From contig JASDDO010000016.1 of the NCBI GenBank assembly GCA_030015575.1, positions 65,841,396-65,905,395 on the forward strand: 64,000 nt of DNA, written 5' to 3'. The position numbers and the translations under genes were made by a program. The stretch is from Agapanthus africanus (Eukaryota; Streptophyta; Magnoliopsida; Asparagales; Amaryllidaceae). This document shows, one piece after another, positions 46,745 through 59,386 of the stretch; the first letter of the stretch is position 1, and every line of letters begins with the position of its first letter. The notes beneath the pieces were generated by a model. The model was given only the letters and a program-made list of their open reading frames with translations, searched no databases and was not told the origin of the DNA.

Positions 46745-48968
46745 TGTTGGGGTTGTATAGCACGACAACAAGGTTTAGCAAGGCATCATCCATGCCATTT
46801 TATAAAATTTTGGGATGCTATGAAACCCAAACCAAGATCTTAACTAGAGAATTAGGGTTTACTTTGGATGTAAACAACTTTACATCTAAGAGAGAGGGAT
46901 TACAACTTTTGTAGTCTGTTCCTTCGCTTCATAAGCTCCGTGTTGTGGTCCCTTTACTGTGATCATCAAACACCCGGAATCTAGAGAGGCTCCATGAGGT
47001 GAATGATGTATCTTACTTGAAGTCTTCGAAATCCAAGACGATCTACCTTGAGGAAACACAAACTCAAGCTAACTCTTCACTAATTATGAATTAGTGAAGC
47101 TAACACACTAATCTATATGGCTAGTGTAGAAGAGGATGATGAAGTAGTAATTTTGCTTTCTTTAGTTTTCTTTTTCTCACTTTATTTCATCACAAATGAA
47201 AAAGCTAGCAAGCTTTTGAGGAAGAAGAAGATGAAGTGATGAGAATAATTGTTGTGTGGATAGAAATGCAACCATGAGTCAAGTATATCATCCTTAACCC
47301 TTGTAGAGACTTAATCATTAGTTATGGTTAAAGGTATGGTTGATAAATATCTTAAGCTAGACAAAAAGAGTGGACAAAGTCAAAGAAGACTATAAGCTTC
47401 TACAAGCTTCAACCATGACAAATATCGACAATATTTGAATTATTTAATGATAAATATTAACCCTAATCTTAACCCTAGCATGGTTTAACTCTCATAAACC
47501 CTAGTTGCATTTAAAACCAAGCATGTTACAATTATACATATCACATATATATAATTTAGTAACAAAAGAAAAGAATACATTTAACATATATCACATATAT
47601 ATCAATATATCCAAAATGAGAAAAAGAATTACTTAAGTGAGATTATATTAGTTAATGTAATGTAATATATCACGTATATAATTATACATTAAATTATCGA
47701 ATCAATACTTGATCCGATAATCCGGCTATATCACATATAACCGACCAATATAACATGTATCTTTTTATCGAATCAACACTTGATCCGATAACCCGGTTAT
47801 ATCACATACAACCGGCCGATATCATATATCGCGAGAATAGAATATGGTATCACATATCGTATTAATCTCGGTCCCGCACATATCACATATGTGCTCCTAC
47901 TCCGTTTCGCCTGAGCCAGGAAACTTCTGTGTAGGACTCTAAAAGACTCGTCAATACGCCGGCAATAGGTGATGATCAAATCAAACACCCATAAGCTACA
48001 AGAAGACAGCTAAATGTAACAGCTACCCGGGTATTAAGCGATCAGAAGATCAACAAGCAAGATTGCTCACACTCCTGCAAATCCAATCAGTAACACTACC
48101 GTACAGTCCGGTCTCTTCGTCTGATATGTCGCATATCCAGACTACGGGTGGTAAACGTCAGACCCCAGTAACCGATAAGTCGTGCCGATGTGAGGCTCAT
48201 AACGGGTCGAGAAACTACTGATAACACTTACCAGTAGATCTCCATATCAGCCCTGGCCAGGGACAACCAGTTATAGCCAATCGAACATAGTGCAACATCA
48301 ACCCCCAATACCGGGAGAGACGAAACCCCTCTATCGCTCATTGCCTCCATGTGATTCGGGACTGTACCCAAAAACCACCATTTTGCATGTTCTCTTGAAT
48401 GTGGTAAGGTAGAGATCAAAGCACGGTGGGAATCACACAAGACTCTATGACGATCTCGGGTCTACAGACTAACCTGTACCAGTGTCACCAGAGAACTGCT
48501 ATCTGACGATAGGTATAATACCATCTAGGAGTTCTCAGCGAGTCCGTTCAGTGTACCCAGTCTCCACTGAGCTCCTGTATACCATCTTTGATGTCAAACA
48601 CCAATGGATGTAGGATCATCCATCGCCCATCATATGGGTCAAGATGCGTATACGCTATTCTACTCTGGAGTATCGATGCCCTGTCTCGATACACTCTTGA
48701 CTAGGAACAATTATAGGATGTACTCGTTGACTACCCTGGCCCCACTAGTATGATCTCCATCATAGTCCTAGTATTCAAGTACATATCCTAAGGGCTTTAT
48801 CAACATGTGAGAGCAAGATAGTAAACCAATACAAGTCAACATGTTAAGACAAAGAGCAACCAGATAGCATACTATCATATCGAGCAAGAAAGTCCTCTCA
48901 ATATATATCCAAGCATCCACTATAATATACATCATATGTACAATAATGGCCTCTAGGCATATACATAA

Positions 48969-48970
<2 letters not shown>
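46745..48970 (-). repeat. C 5' LTR
   Basis: 2226 bases; on the minus strand it starts TGTTATGTATATGCC and ends CCCCAACA. Homologous in body to the solo LTR I (for example the block around the CCGGCTATATCACATAT words and the CAGTCCGGTCT block). Its outer end touches a (CA)n microsatellite in D2. No C 3' LTR is recognised on the left side near 19 kb. Confidence 0.88.

Positions 48971-49020
<50 letters not shown>
48971..49020. repeat. (CA)n and (TA)n microsatellite
   Basis: About 18 CA units followed by TA units, immediately after the C LTR. Confidence 0.95.
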
Positions 49021-49021
<1 letters not shown>

Positions 49022-49811
49022 TTAATCACTCATTTATCTCTAACTATCTTTTTAACCATATCCCTAGTTTTCTAATCTTGGTTTCTACTACTGTATCCTA
49101 TAGATCGATTTCCATTTATAATTTGCGGGGGTGCTATACGCCATCCACCAGACTTCCCTCGTAGATATAGATCTACTCACCTTGATCCTTGCTTGCTGAA
49201 GTCGATGACGCCATACTCCGTCGTCTTGGAATCTACGCGAAGGTACCTACAATCAATACAAATCGTAAATGTTATTAAAATCGAGTTCAAAAAACCAATA
49301 CAGCACACGGTGCGCTCATAGGTTAGAACCTATAGCCTACGCATGCAAAACAATCAAAAAACCCTTGTTGTTGACGTACAAACGCCTGACAACCAAAACA
49401 ATACCAAATACCAAAACCAAGCATTCCAAAATACGGAAAACATAACCAAAACCACTCACAAAAGCTCCCAGATTCTCTCTCAGGTAAGATGGGGATAAAC
49501 AAATAGTACTATGGGGTAGTATATGGAGTGTGTGAGCTACTGGACCAATTTCAGCACCAAACACCACCAAGGGGCCGGCCACAATGCAAGAAAATCCGGC
49601 CACTTCAGCCAAGTAGTCTCTGTTGGGGTTCGTTTCGTCAGGGTGGTCTCCTAATGTTCAGCCTAGGTCAATGGTATTGTTTGTTTTTCTCATAATTACC
49701 CCAGGTTGCTCCAGATTCCCTGTAGGCACACCAAACTTCACAAAACCGACATGGGATGATTCGTAAGTCCGTATTCTCTATTCTAGGCCAGTAAAAACAA
49801 CACTCAAGTCT

Positions 49812-52032
49812 TGTAACAACCCCTAAACTGTAGGGTTCCTAGGCACACTAATGAGGTCTCACAAGGCATCAACCATGTCAAATACAAAAATTTCCGGTGC
49901 CGAGAAACCCTAATGCGATCGTTGACTAGATATAAAGGCGAAACTTGCAACAAGTTAACAACTTAACTAAGAGTGAACGGAAAATACAACCTTTGCAGAT
50001 CCGGTCCTCCACCTCCATAGCTCCGTGATTATGTCTCCTTGCTGCGATCATCGGATCCCGGGCTCTAGCGTCGGCTTCATCGGAGAAATGGGCGGGCTAG
50101 GTCGTCGACTTCGATGCCGAAGATGATCTACGTCGAGGCAACACAAGATCAAGCTCCAATTTCACCAAGCCATGAAACTTGTGAAGAAAACACCCTATAC
50201 TACTTGGCAAGTGGTAGAGAATGAAGAAATAGGAAGTGGGTTCACTTTAGAATTGGATTTCTCACTCTTTTTCTCAAATCACCATTGAAGCTAGCAAGCT
50301 TCTTTCTTCTTGAAGAAGAAGAAGAAGAAGAAGAAGATAATATATGATAAGAATTCTTGGAAAATAGAAAATAAGTCATTCTTATCATATTAGCAACCAT
50401 GGTTAAGTGTAGAGAATAAACTAAGGATAGGTGAATGGTTAGGTTTAGCATGAAACAAAAATGGTAGACTTTTTCAAAGCTTCATGAAGCTTCAACTATA
50501 AAACAAAGCAACCCACCATTCCTCTTTTTGCCAAAAAAAAGAATTAAGAGAATAAATAAATAAGTAAATCAAAACCCTAACCATTAACATAACCATGGTT
50601 TAATCATACACACCCAAGTTTGCATGTATCATCAAACATGATACAAACTAGTGCACAAAACTATATCATATATACAATGTGCACATCAAGTGAAAAAATC
50701 CATCTTAAGTGAACAAATACTAGTTAATGTAAAGTAATATATCAAATATATAATTATACATTAAATCATTAAATCAACACTTGATTTAACGATCCGGTCA
50801 CATCGCATATGACAGACTAATATCCAATGTATCGACTTATCGAATCAATCCTCGATTCGATAACTAGGTTATATCACATAAAACCAATCGATACATTCAT
50901 TGCGAGAATAGAATACGGTATCACATACACGCATTATTCTCGGTCCCGCACATATCTCATATGCGCTCCTATTTCGTTTCGCTTGAGCCAGGAAACCTCT
51001 GTGGACTCTAAAGACTCGTCAATACGCCGGCAGTAGATGATGATCATATCAAACACCCACAAGCCGCAAGCGGTCTGCTAAACGTAACGGCCACCCGGGT
51101 ATTGAGCGATCAGAAGATCAACGAGCAAGCCCGCTCACACTCCTGTGAATCCAACCAGTAACACTTACCGTACAGTCCGGTCTGTTCGTCTGATATGTCG
51201 CATATCTCTCCTAGGGGTGGTAAACGTCAGACCCCAATAGCTCGATAAGTCGTGTCGATATGAGGTCTATAACAGTTCGAGAAACTACTGGTAACACTTA
51301 CCAGTAAATCTCAGCAACCCTGGCCAGGGATTTCCGGTTATAGCCAATCGAACACAGCGCAACATCAACTCCCTATACTGGGAGAGACGAATCCCCTCCT
51401 ATCGCTTATTGCCTCCATGTGATTCAGGACTGTACCCAAAAACCACCGTTTTGCACGCCCTCTTGGACGTGGTAAGGTGGCAATCAAAGCACAGTGGGAA
51501 TCACACAAGACTCTATGACGATCTCGGTTCTACAGACTAACCTGTACCAGTGTCACCAGAGAACTGCTATCTGACGTAAGGTATAATACCATCTGGGAGT
51601 TCTCGGCGAGTCCTTCCAGTGTACCCAGTCTCCACTGAGCACCCGTATATCATTTCTGATGTCAAACACCAATGGATATGGGATCATCCATCGCCCATCT
51701 GTATGGGTCGAGAAGGTATACGCTAGTCTACTCTGGTATATCGATGCTCCGTCTCGATACTCCCACGACTAGGGACCTTGAAGGATGTACTTATGGACTA
51801 CCATGTCCCCACTAGTATGATCCGCATCATAGTCCAGGTAGTCAAGTACACATCTTAAGGGCTTTACCAACATGTAACAGAGAGACAATCAGTGTACACG
51901 TTAAGATAAAGAGCAACCAGATAGCATACTATCATGTCGAGCAAGAAAGTCCTCCCTATATATGTCCCAGCATCCACTACAATATACATCCTATGTACAG
52001 TAATGGCCTCTAGGGCATACATATAACTAACA
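49812..52032 (-). repeat. I: solo Angela-type LTR
   Basis: 2221 bases; minus strand starts TGTTAGTTATATGTATGCCC and ends GGGGTTGTTACA. No PBS, PPT or coding sequence adjoins, and D2 gypsy LTR sequence lies on both sides, so it is a solo LTR left by LTR-LTR recombination. It resembles the C LTR at about 90 percent in the best block (48010-48140 versus 51080-51210). No matching target duplication is visible (agtct left, taaac right), so it is old or was formed between two different elements. Confidence 0.82.
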
Positions 52033-52863
52033 TAAACATCACCAAATCAACACCATCACCCAACCCCTTTCTCTTGAAATTTCTAAACATCACATACCCT
52101 AACCAAATCACATTCTAAACTAAACCAGAATACAAGAAAACTCAAACTAAACTAAATGGGAGAAGATATACCTCACTTGGGCAACTCAAGAAAAACCCTA
52201 GCTTCCCAAAGTCTTCAAAATCCAACTTTTATTAGTCCATTGTGTTGAGGGTGAGGTGGGGATGAACTTTTTTGAAGGGAGTATAGGGTTTTGATGAAGG
52301 TTTTGAGATGGATAATGAGGGTAGAATGAGAGAGCTTGAAGATGAAGAAGGAGAAGAAAAATGATGGGGGATAATGAATGAGGCAGCCCCCCCTCTCTCA
52401 CTTATTCTCACTCTCTTTCTCTCTCATGACATGCTCTAAGTCATGATGTGGTCCCCTCTCTCTCTCCTTAATAATACACTCTCTTCATTTTCTTTTCTCA
52501 CAAAAATAGAACCAAAAGCAATGAAAAAACACAAAGGAAACAATATGTAACATAATGCAACATGTCATGGTGTACTAGCCATGATAAAAATGTAGAAACA
52601 CGGATTTGGCTTAATCAAGATTGGTAGTGCACTAATCAATTTTTATCCAAACCGCATATAATTAATTATAAAAATGCCAAATCCAATAAATATGTTTTTA
52701 AATGACTAAATCATTTTAAATCCACAATTATTTCACAATTATTTGTATATATTTATACTCTTTTACGAAAACCCCAATTTCGTAAATTGGGTAGTTTTCA
52801 CGAAATATATTATTTTAATATTAAATTCCAAAAATTTTATTTTATATTTTCTGAAATGTTACA

Positions 52864-55120
52864 ATGATGATAATGATACCAGATAAATAATGTGTTATAT
52901 GTGATAATTGACCCGTACCCCGATTTGGGATGCCGTACGATGGATTTTACTGTACGATGTATAAATATGATGATTGATCCGCTCTCTTGACTTGAGGATG
53001 TTGTATGATATATTTCATCGTATGTGACGCTATTGAGGCGGGATCACCGACTACTAGATATATCGACTCGAACTTAGGTGGTTTTCCGTACCCTTTGATT
53101 AGTCTCTTAGCTTTTTCCTGTAGTTTACTTGGTAGATGTTAGACTAGGCTCGAGTCATACTTATTTTCAAAACTAACGAATCGTGAGTATTTTTTAGACA
53201 GGCCGAGGGATACTACGGATTTTTCAAAGGAGGTACCTTTTCTTAAAAACACCATAGCCCCTATTTTCCAAAACCACGATTCGTGCCATTTCAAATGTCA
53301 ACACTGTATGACTCGTATATAAAAGTGTATATTCTTCATTGTTGCGATTACTATTCATTCTCCGTTTAATTCATGTTGTTCATATCGCATTGCATGCTTA
53401 TACCTGCGTTTTCTTTAGTCATTATGAACCTTATTGTCAGGACACCAGCACCTTTATGGATGATGTGTATGCTCCCCGTATACTTGCTTGCCGGCTCACA
53501 CACATCTTCATCGGTAATTTTCATGTCACGTATACATTATAAAACACTACTTCATTGGTATAAATTGCTAACTGGTAGTTTCGACAAAATACTAGTACTC
53601 TTGCTTTGATATTCTAGTTTAGAAATTGCATTTATTACTGAGATACTCCGTGCATTTATACGTTCATGCTGATATGCAATATTATCGAACTTTATGCCGG
53701 TAATTCACCGTTTATTTACTCTTAAGTTTGTGATTCGGATTTTCCATGAGATTTCTGGATTTGGAGAAACTGCAAGGATTTATAAACTCATTATCATTTC
53801 TAAAGATAGAAATTGCGGTTTTCTCGTGATATGATATTTGTGATGTCCACCATGAGTTTTCTCGGTTCTCGAGTGGTATCATACACCCGATTGGAGGTAG
53901 GGGGAGGGACCGTCTGCGGGTCCATGGTGGACCTGGTGCGGTACCCCGGGGCAAGATGGATATATTGAGAAGGCGTTGAGCCCGGTAGGGGAGCACTACC
54001 AACAGATGATTGTATGGGACTCGACGGATATCCGGAGGATACCGTTCAGTGTTATGGGCCGATCCTGATCATGCAGAGCCCTAGATATGGAGATTTGATG
54101 ATACGAGCTAGTCCGGATTGCCGGAGCCCGAGATATTGAAATATTGGGATATATGTTTTGTGTTGATGATTGACACGAATTCACTGTTAATTTCATTGAT
54201 GATACTTCGGTTTTATACAAAAATCTCACTGAGATAAGAAAACAGTTTTCTCGTACGAGATGTATTTTACTTTTATTCTTAATACATTCGTACATCGTAT
54301 ATGTGACATGTTGCTACCTGAGGCACTGACATGAGCACTTGATATTACACTTATGTTTAGATGTTTCATGTTATATTATATTGAAGATATTATTGTGGTA
54401 TGACATAGATAGATTCATACATGCGATTTCTTCTCAGTGAAGTTTTCTACTCACGAGTTGGCAACTCACCCCCGTTGTGCCACAGTTTCTTGCAGGTTTG
54501 GCCGTACAGGTTTCATTGCGGCTTGCTGGCACACCGCTTCCTTCCGGGTGATTGCTTTTGTAAGCGGGTTCACTTGCATCGTGACCACCAATGTACACTT
54601 TATTTTTTCAGTTGTATCTAGTAAACTCCATCAACCAGACTTGCATTATTGATAGACTTAGAAGACCAGTGTATATTCTTACGACCTTAGAGTCACGCGC
54701 TTGTATTATTATGATTTCTTTCTGGTTTTCTTGAAGATATTGGTTTTCTTTCTAAGTTTTGGATCCTCGCCCTTCGACGTTGTATATTATATGTCTTGCA
54801 TGGTTGTATCCGCCAATTGACGATGACCTAGATCCCACTTGGGGATGCCTTTATTCATTATGTATATTATGCATGTTGTACCCATTTAGGGCCAGTATTT
54901 ACAAAGGAAACTCTGCTAAAATTTTTGAAAAGGATTTGATGTTTTTAAAGATTCTTACTATGACTTTCAAGTGCTTTATATATTAACTTTTATATAAGTT
55001 TTCCTTCACTTCTCTTTTAAATGGTTTAGATTTTTGGGCGTTTGGCTTACTTGAATTAGGTAAGGTCCTATAGACTTCACATGATTCAAATGCCAGTCAC
55101 GTGCTATTTCGGGTCGGGAA
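52864..55120 (+). repeat. F: decayed chromovirus-type gypsy LTR (plus strand)
   Basis: Matches the E LTR in reverse. The block at 54455-54490 (cacgagttgg..ctcacccccgttgtgcca) equals the complement of 30220-30256. The block at 53900-54140 with gtctgcgg..ggagcccgagat is a diverged complement of 31080-31340. The terminus near 55110 (gggtcgggaa) corresponds to GGGTCGTGACA of E. Its left part is cut by D2. Frames at 53339-54986 are not genes. Far more diverged from E than the E LTRs are from each other, hence older and a separate insertion. Confidence 0.65.
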
Positions 55121-57242
55121 AGTTAACTTAACGCCCGAGCAAATCGAACGTGGCGGTCTGCGAAACAAAAATTTTCTAGGGTTTCAAAAACGAAGCTAGG
55201 ATAATCCAATAAACCTGGATCTTACCATAAACCTATCTAGCTAAACTAGTAGTGCTATTTACTATGAAAATAGTCTCACCAAACGATCCAAGTCCTTTGG
55301 TCTCCTTTCCTCATCATATGCTCCTAGTGGACACCTTGAACATGCTTGATCTTCTTTTCCCGCTCCATCGGTTCTTCGGGATCGAGCTTGTTCTCCGGTC
55401 TTCTTTTGTCGTAGATGATCTACCTGAGAGATGTGATCCATAACTCTAGTTCCTGACTAAGTGTCAATAGGAGCAACTAGAGAACTTGGGTTGCTAATCC
55501 AAGTTGTCTAGGATGTAGTGTGGAGTTCTATGTGTTCTACTATCTCTATCTTGCCTCTTCACTTGTTTCTCAACTCACGAAAGCGTAGTGAAAAGGAAGA
55601 TGATGAAGGTGCAGGAAACTCAAGAGGAGGAAGAAGGGTGAAGAAAAAATGGGAGCTCAAGAATAATGAAGCATGCATGTGAGAGAAAATCAACACAATG
55701 GTTTTGTGTATCAATTTCGATAAATAAACAAGTGTAGCCATGCTTCATTAGTAACCACAAATGAATGAAGAATTCATTCTTCAACTATTGAAGCCATGCC
55801 ACTCACCATGCCTCCCTCTCCTTAGTTTCCAGCTCATTTCTACTTATCAATAAATGGAAAAATCCATGATGAGGTGTCCACCTTCTAGATGGTAATCTGT
55901 AATAAAATACGGATTTCAGTCTGCTGTATATACATACATGCATTCGGATAAAAACACGAATGCCCAAAGAGATAGAATAACACGAAGAACGTAATACTAG
56001 AATATACATATCGAAATACTTATATGTAAAATTATCAAATCAATACCTGGTTTAATAATCCGGCTCAAACTCGAGCCGGCTAGTATTACCAACTGTCCGA
56101 TCGAAAGTCTGGGTACAAAGTACATCAATAGATCGGGACCCTGCAAGTATCCAATACGGCTACTACATCATTTTTCCTGAACCAGGAAAACCCTCTATGT
56201 GGGACTCTAAAGACTCGACAGTACGCCGGCAGTGATTTACTAGATAAATCCATAACCACAAGCACGTCAGCGGCACTAGCTGTACGTAACGGCTACCCGG
56301 ATACCTATCGAAAAGAAAGGCCGACGAGCAAACTCATCCGGATCCCTACTGAGCCTATCTGTGACAATCTCCGTACAGTCCGGTCTTTTCCTCTGAGAGT
56401 ATCGCATACCGGGTCTGGGGGTGGTAAACGTCATACCCTAATAACCTGATAATTCATGATGATGCGGCTCAGGACCAATCCGGGAAACTACTGATCAGCC
56501 TATCAGTAAATCCCAACTGCCTTGGCCAATGTCTTAAGGTCCTGACCAATCGAACACAGTGCGATATCGACTCCCTATACCGGGAGAGACGAATCCCCGA
56601 CATTCGCTCACTGCCTCCATGTGTCTCGGGACTGTACCCAACCAAAACCTTTTTGCACGACTCAGTAGAGCCATGGTAGGGTAGTGATTAAAGAACAGTG
56701 GGAACTCACACGAGACAAATACCGATCTCAGGTCTAAAGACTAACCTTTACTCATGTCACCAGAGAACTTCCACCTAACGATAGGTATAGTACCATCAGG
56801 AAGTTCTCGGCGAGTCCGTCCGGTGTACTCATCCCTAGTGAGCACCTGTATACGATCTTAGGTGCGAAAAACCAATGGTTATGGGACCATATCATCGCTC
56901 CTCGATGGGGTCTAGAAACTTATAAACTAGTCTACTCCGGAATATCAATGCCCGGTCTCGATACTCCCATGACCAGGGACCATTTAAGGATGTGCGTACT
57001 GACTACCTCGCTCCCGCAAGCATGACTGCCATCACAACGCAGGTAGTCTAGCAATGATTCTACGGGCTTTATCAACATGTACAAAAGATATGTAATAGAA
57101 AGTAAAACATACACATGTTAAGATAAAGACAAACCAGATAGCATACTATCATATCGAGCAAGACTGTCCTGTACATATATATGCCCAAGCATCCAAATGT
57201 ATACATATACAATAATGGCTTCTAGGACATACAAATCCAACA
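55121..57242 (-). repeat. G: 3' LTR of a minus-strand Angela-type element
   Basis: The right end is clear: minus strand starts TGTTGGATTTGTATG at 57242, preceded by the PPT. Internal blocks match the LTRs of A, C and I (ggtaaacgtcatacc, cagtccggtct, ggagagacgaatcccc, tcgatactccc). The left end cannot be fixed and lies between about 55121 and 55200, next to F. Confidence 0.75.
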
Positions 57243-57256
57243 ATCTCGCACTTGCA
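57243..57256 (-). promoter_or_regulatory. G polypurine tract (minus strand)
   Basis: Minus strand reads GCAAGTGCGAGAT, a variant of the AAGTGGGAGAT tract of A and B, directly before the LTR. Confidence 0.75.
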
Positions 57257-57799
57257 CTAAGGCCATATATATTGGCGTATTGAGTACCCAACATCTTCTC
57301 TAGGGCTAGTTGTTGGCGTATTGAATACCCAACATCTCAAAAAGTCTCTCGAACTGTGCTTGAGGAAGGGCCTTGGTGAATGGATCCGTAGTGTTGCCTT
57401 TTGTGTCCACTCTCCGTACCTCGATCTCCCAGAGATCAATGATCTCCCTGATTAGGCAATACCGCCTCAAGATGTGCCAGGATTTCTGATAGGACCGTGG
57501 TTCCCTTGCTAAATCCATATCTCCATTGTTGTCGCAATACACAGGTATTGGGTTAACAATGGATGGAACCACCTGAAGTTCAGTAATGAACTTCTTAATC
57601 CAAACAGCCACTTTTGCGGCATCGTTGGCAGCAATGTATTCAGCCTCCATCGTCTAGTCTGCGACGGTGTCCTGTTTGGAACTCTTCCGACAGACCAACC
57701 CTCCGTTGAGGGTAAAGACAAAACCCGAGACAGACTTTTTGTCATCCTTGTCACTCTGGAAGCTCAAATCGGTAAAAGACTCCACCTGGAGGTCCTGGT
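57257..57799 (-). pseudogene. G: copia RNase H fragment (broken)
   Basis: Minus strand carries the copia RNase H region: FTDLSFQSDKDD near 57775, FVFTLNGG near 57715, MEAEYIAANDAAK near 57640, VYCDNNG near 57540 and DPFTKALPQAQFERL near 57370. It is the 3' end of a Gag-Pol gene; similarity ends abruptly at about 57795, where Athila element H begins. The rest of G presumably lies beyond H, outside the window. Broken. A 26-base word is repeated at 57272-57297 and 57313-57338. Confidence 0.85.
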
Positions 57800-59370
57800 T
57801 GTTGGGATTTTCCATGTTCAAGTTTATTACCGCAATCAAGACGGTTTCGCTTGTAGCTAGCCAGTTGAGTACGGGTCGTCCGCAGGGAGATGGGAATCTT
57901 TTTCTATGTGCTTTAACGAGTTAAGTCCAAAGGTCCAGGTTTGTTTGAGATTAACTATGTGCTAAAATGTTATATAAAGAGAGCTTGTTAGGGTTATGAT
58001 TAGGTTAGTTTGAGTTAGGAGTAGCTCACTTATTTCGTTGCCACTCTTAATATCGGTGTTACGGTAATTAGCAACAACGGGAATTAGCACGACTAAGAAG
58101 GAACTTGCGAGTATAAGCTAGGCTTTCCAACGCTTAAGTCATTCCTTTTGGTGCTTGTCCGTCCGTTCTTGGCTCTTAGCCTTAACCTCCGGTTAATTCA
58201 ATCACAAACGGTCTCACTAAGGAGTCACCGCTATCATGTAGGATAGGGTGCCGTAGGGAGCGGATTGTGGTTCAATTAACGGGAGTCCGAATTAAGATAT
58301 TGGGTAAGGAAAGAGTGAGAGAGATTTCCTTCTCTCAAACTTTCCTTATCCTACCCTAACAAGTAAGAAAATGACTCATCCATTACAAGAAAAAGAAAAT
58401 AAAACAAAGGGAGGAAGATAGAAAGAAAGAGGTTAGGAGATTACAACTAGCTATTTGAGACCTCACCTTGGCAAGGATCAAGCTTAAGCATCATTGTTGT
58501 TAAGGATAAAGAAAAAGAGAACAAGAAAGAAACAAAAAACAAATAACAACAACTAAATTAGCAATTAAAGATTACAAGTAATTATAATTAACAACATAAC
58601 AAGACAAGCATGATAACAAAAAGAACTCTTTTATTCATCACTTCACTCATGAAACCTCACTACAAGATTTTAATGGAGAAAAGATGAAAAAGAGGAAGAA
58701 GAAGAACAAAGTATATCTAAATCCTAATACAAGAATAATCCCTTTTGCTTGGCAAGTTCTGGACTATTTATAGGCAGGAAACAGAAACTCTAGGGCAACT
58801 TTCAGGCACTACATGAAGTTACAAAAATGCCCCCAGAAGATGACCCACTGCCGAGTCAGCATGGCCGTGGTTCAGCGGCCTAAGCGCGCTTATGCCGCGG
58901 AACCACGGCCATAATAGGGAGTTGGGCCATCAAATTTCGTCTGTTTCCCTGGTTTGCTGTTATCTTCTGTTTGGTGTATGTGGTTTCTCAGAATCCTTTC
59001 ACATTTCTTCCAGAATTTCAGCTGATCAAAAGATGATGTGATGTGGATCTTTTGCCATGATTTTTCTTGAGCTCCGCGTAGATATGTTGGATCTTGTGTT
59101 GACATTGAGCTTTGTGCATGAAAATGATATTGATTTGCCATTTGTCCCTTAAACTGGTGTGCGGCAACATACGGATAAAGAGCGGAGACCCGTGTTTTAT
59201 CTGTGGTTGGCAGTAATCCGGAATTTGTCGTGCTTTTCCATGAATTTCACTGTTTATAGCTGAGAACATGTATCCTGCAATTAACTAGCAAATACGGCTC
59301 AAGGGTACCTACCGATAAGCAATGCGATAAAAATTGGGCGGTATAAAAATGCAAAAAACTGATATGAACA
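57800..59370 (-). repeat. H: probable Athila 3' LTR
   Basis: About 1571 bases bounded by TGTT on the plus-strand left and AACA on the right (minus strand starts TGTTCATATCAG), just downstream of a G-rich PPT. The size suits Athila LTRs. Inside are the GC palindromes at 58863-58880 and 58894-58910. The left boundary is set by where copia RNase H similarity stops; the flanking ctggt would be the target duplication, to be sought right of the window. Confidence 0.6.
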
Positions 59371-59373
59371 AAT

Positions 59374-59386
59374 ACCCCCAAACTTA
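59374..59386 (-). promoter_or_regulatory. H polypurine tract (minus strand)
   Basis: Minus strand reads TAAGTTTGGGGGT, preceded by a gggacgagcaaa word. This combination is typical just before the 3' LTR of Athila elements. Confidence 0.75.

Larger units (their letters stand above)
48971..52863 (-). repeat. D2: old chromovirus-type gypsy LTR, carrying solo LTR I
   Basis: From 49125 (gcgggggtgctatacg) this parallels D1. After the interruption by I it resumes at 52033 and runs to a terminus gaaatgttaca at 52863, the position of the D1 end at 16986. Unlike D1 it is not followed by a PPT, so it fits a 5' LTR of a minus-strand element, or a solo LTR, whose outer end is 52863. About 1.5 kb remains after subtracting I, close to the 1.6 kb of comparable D1. 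The part nearer the PBS is missing, since C interrupts at 48970. Confidence 0.6.

Noticed and set aside
53339-54986. Several short plus-strand frames
   Set aside because: They lie in the decayed gypsy LTR F and match no protein.
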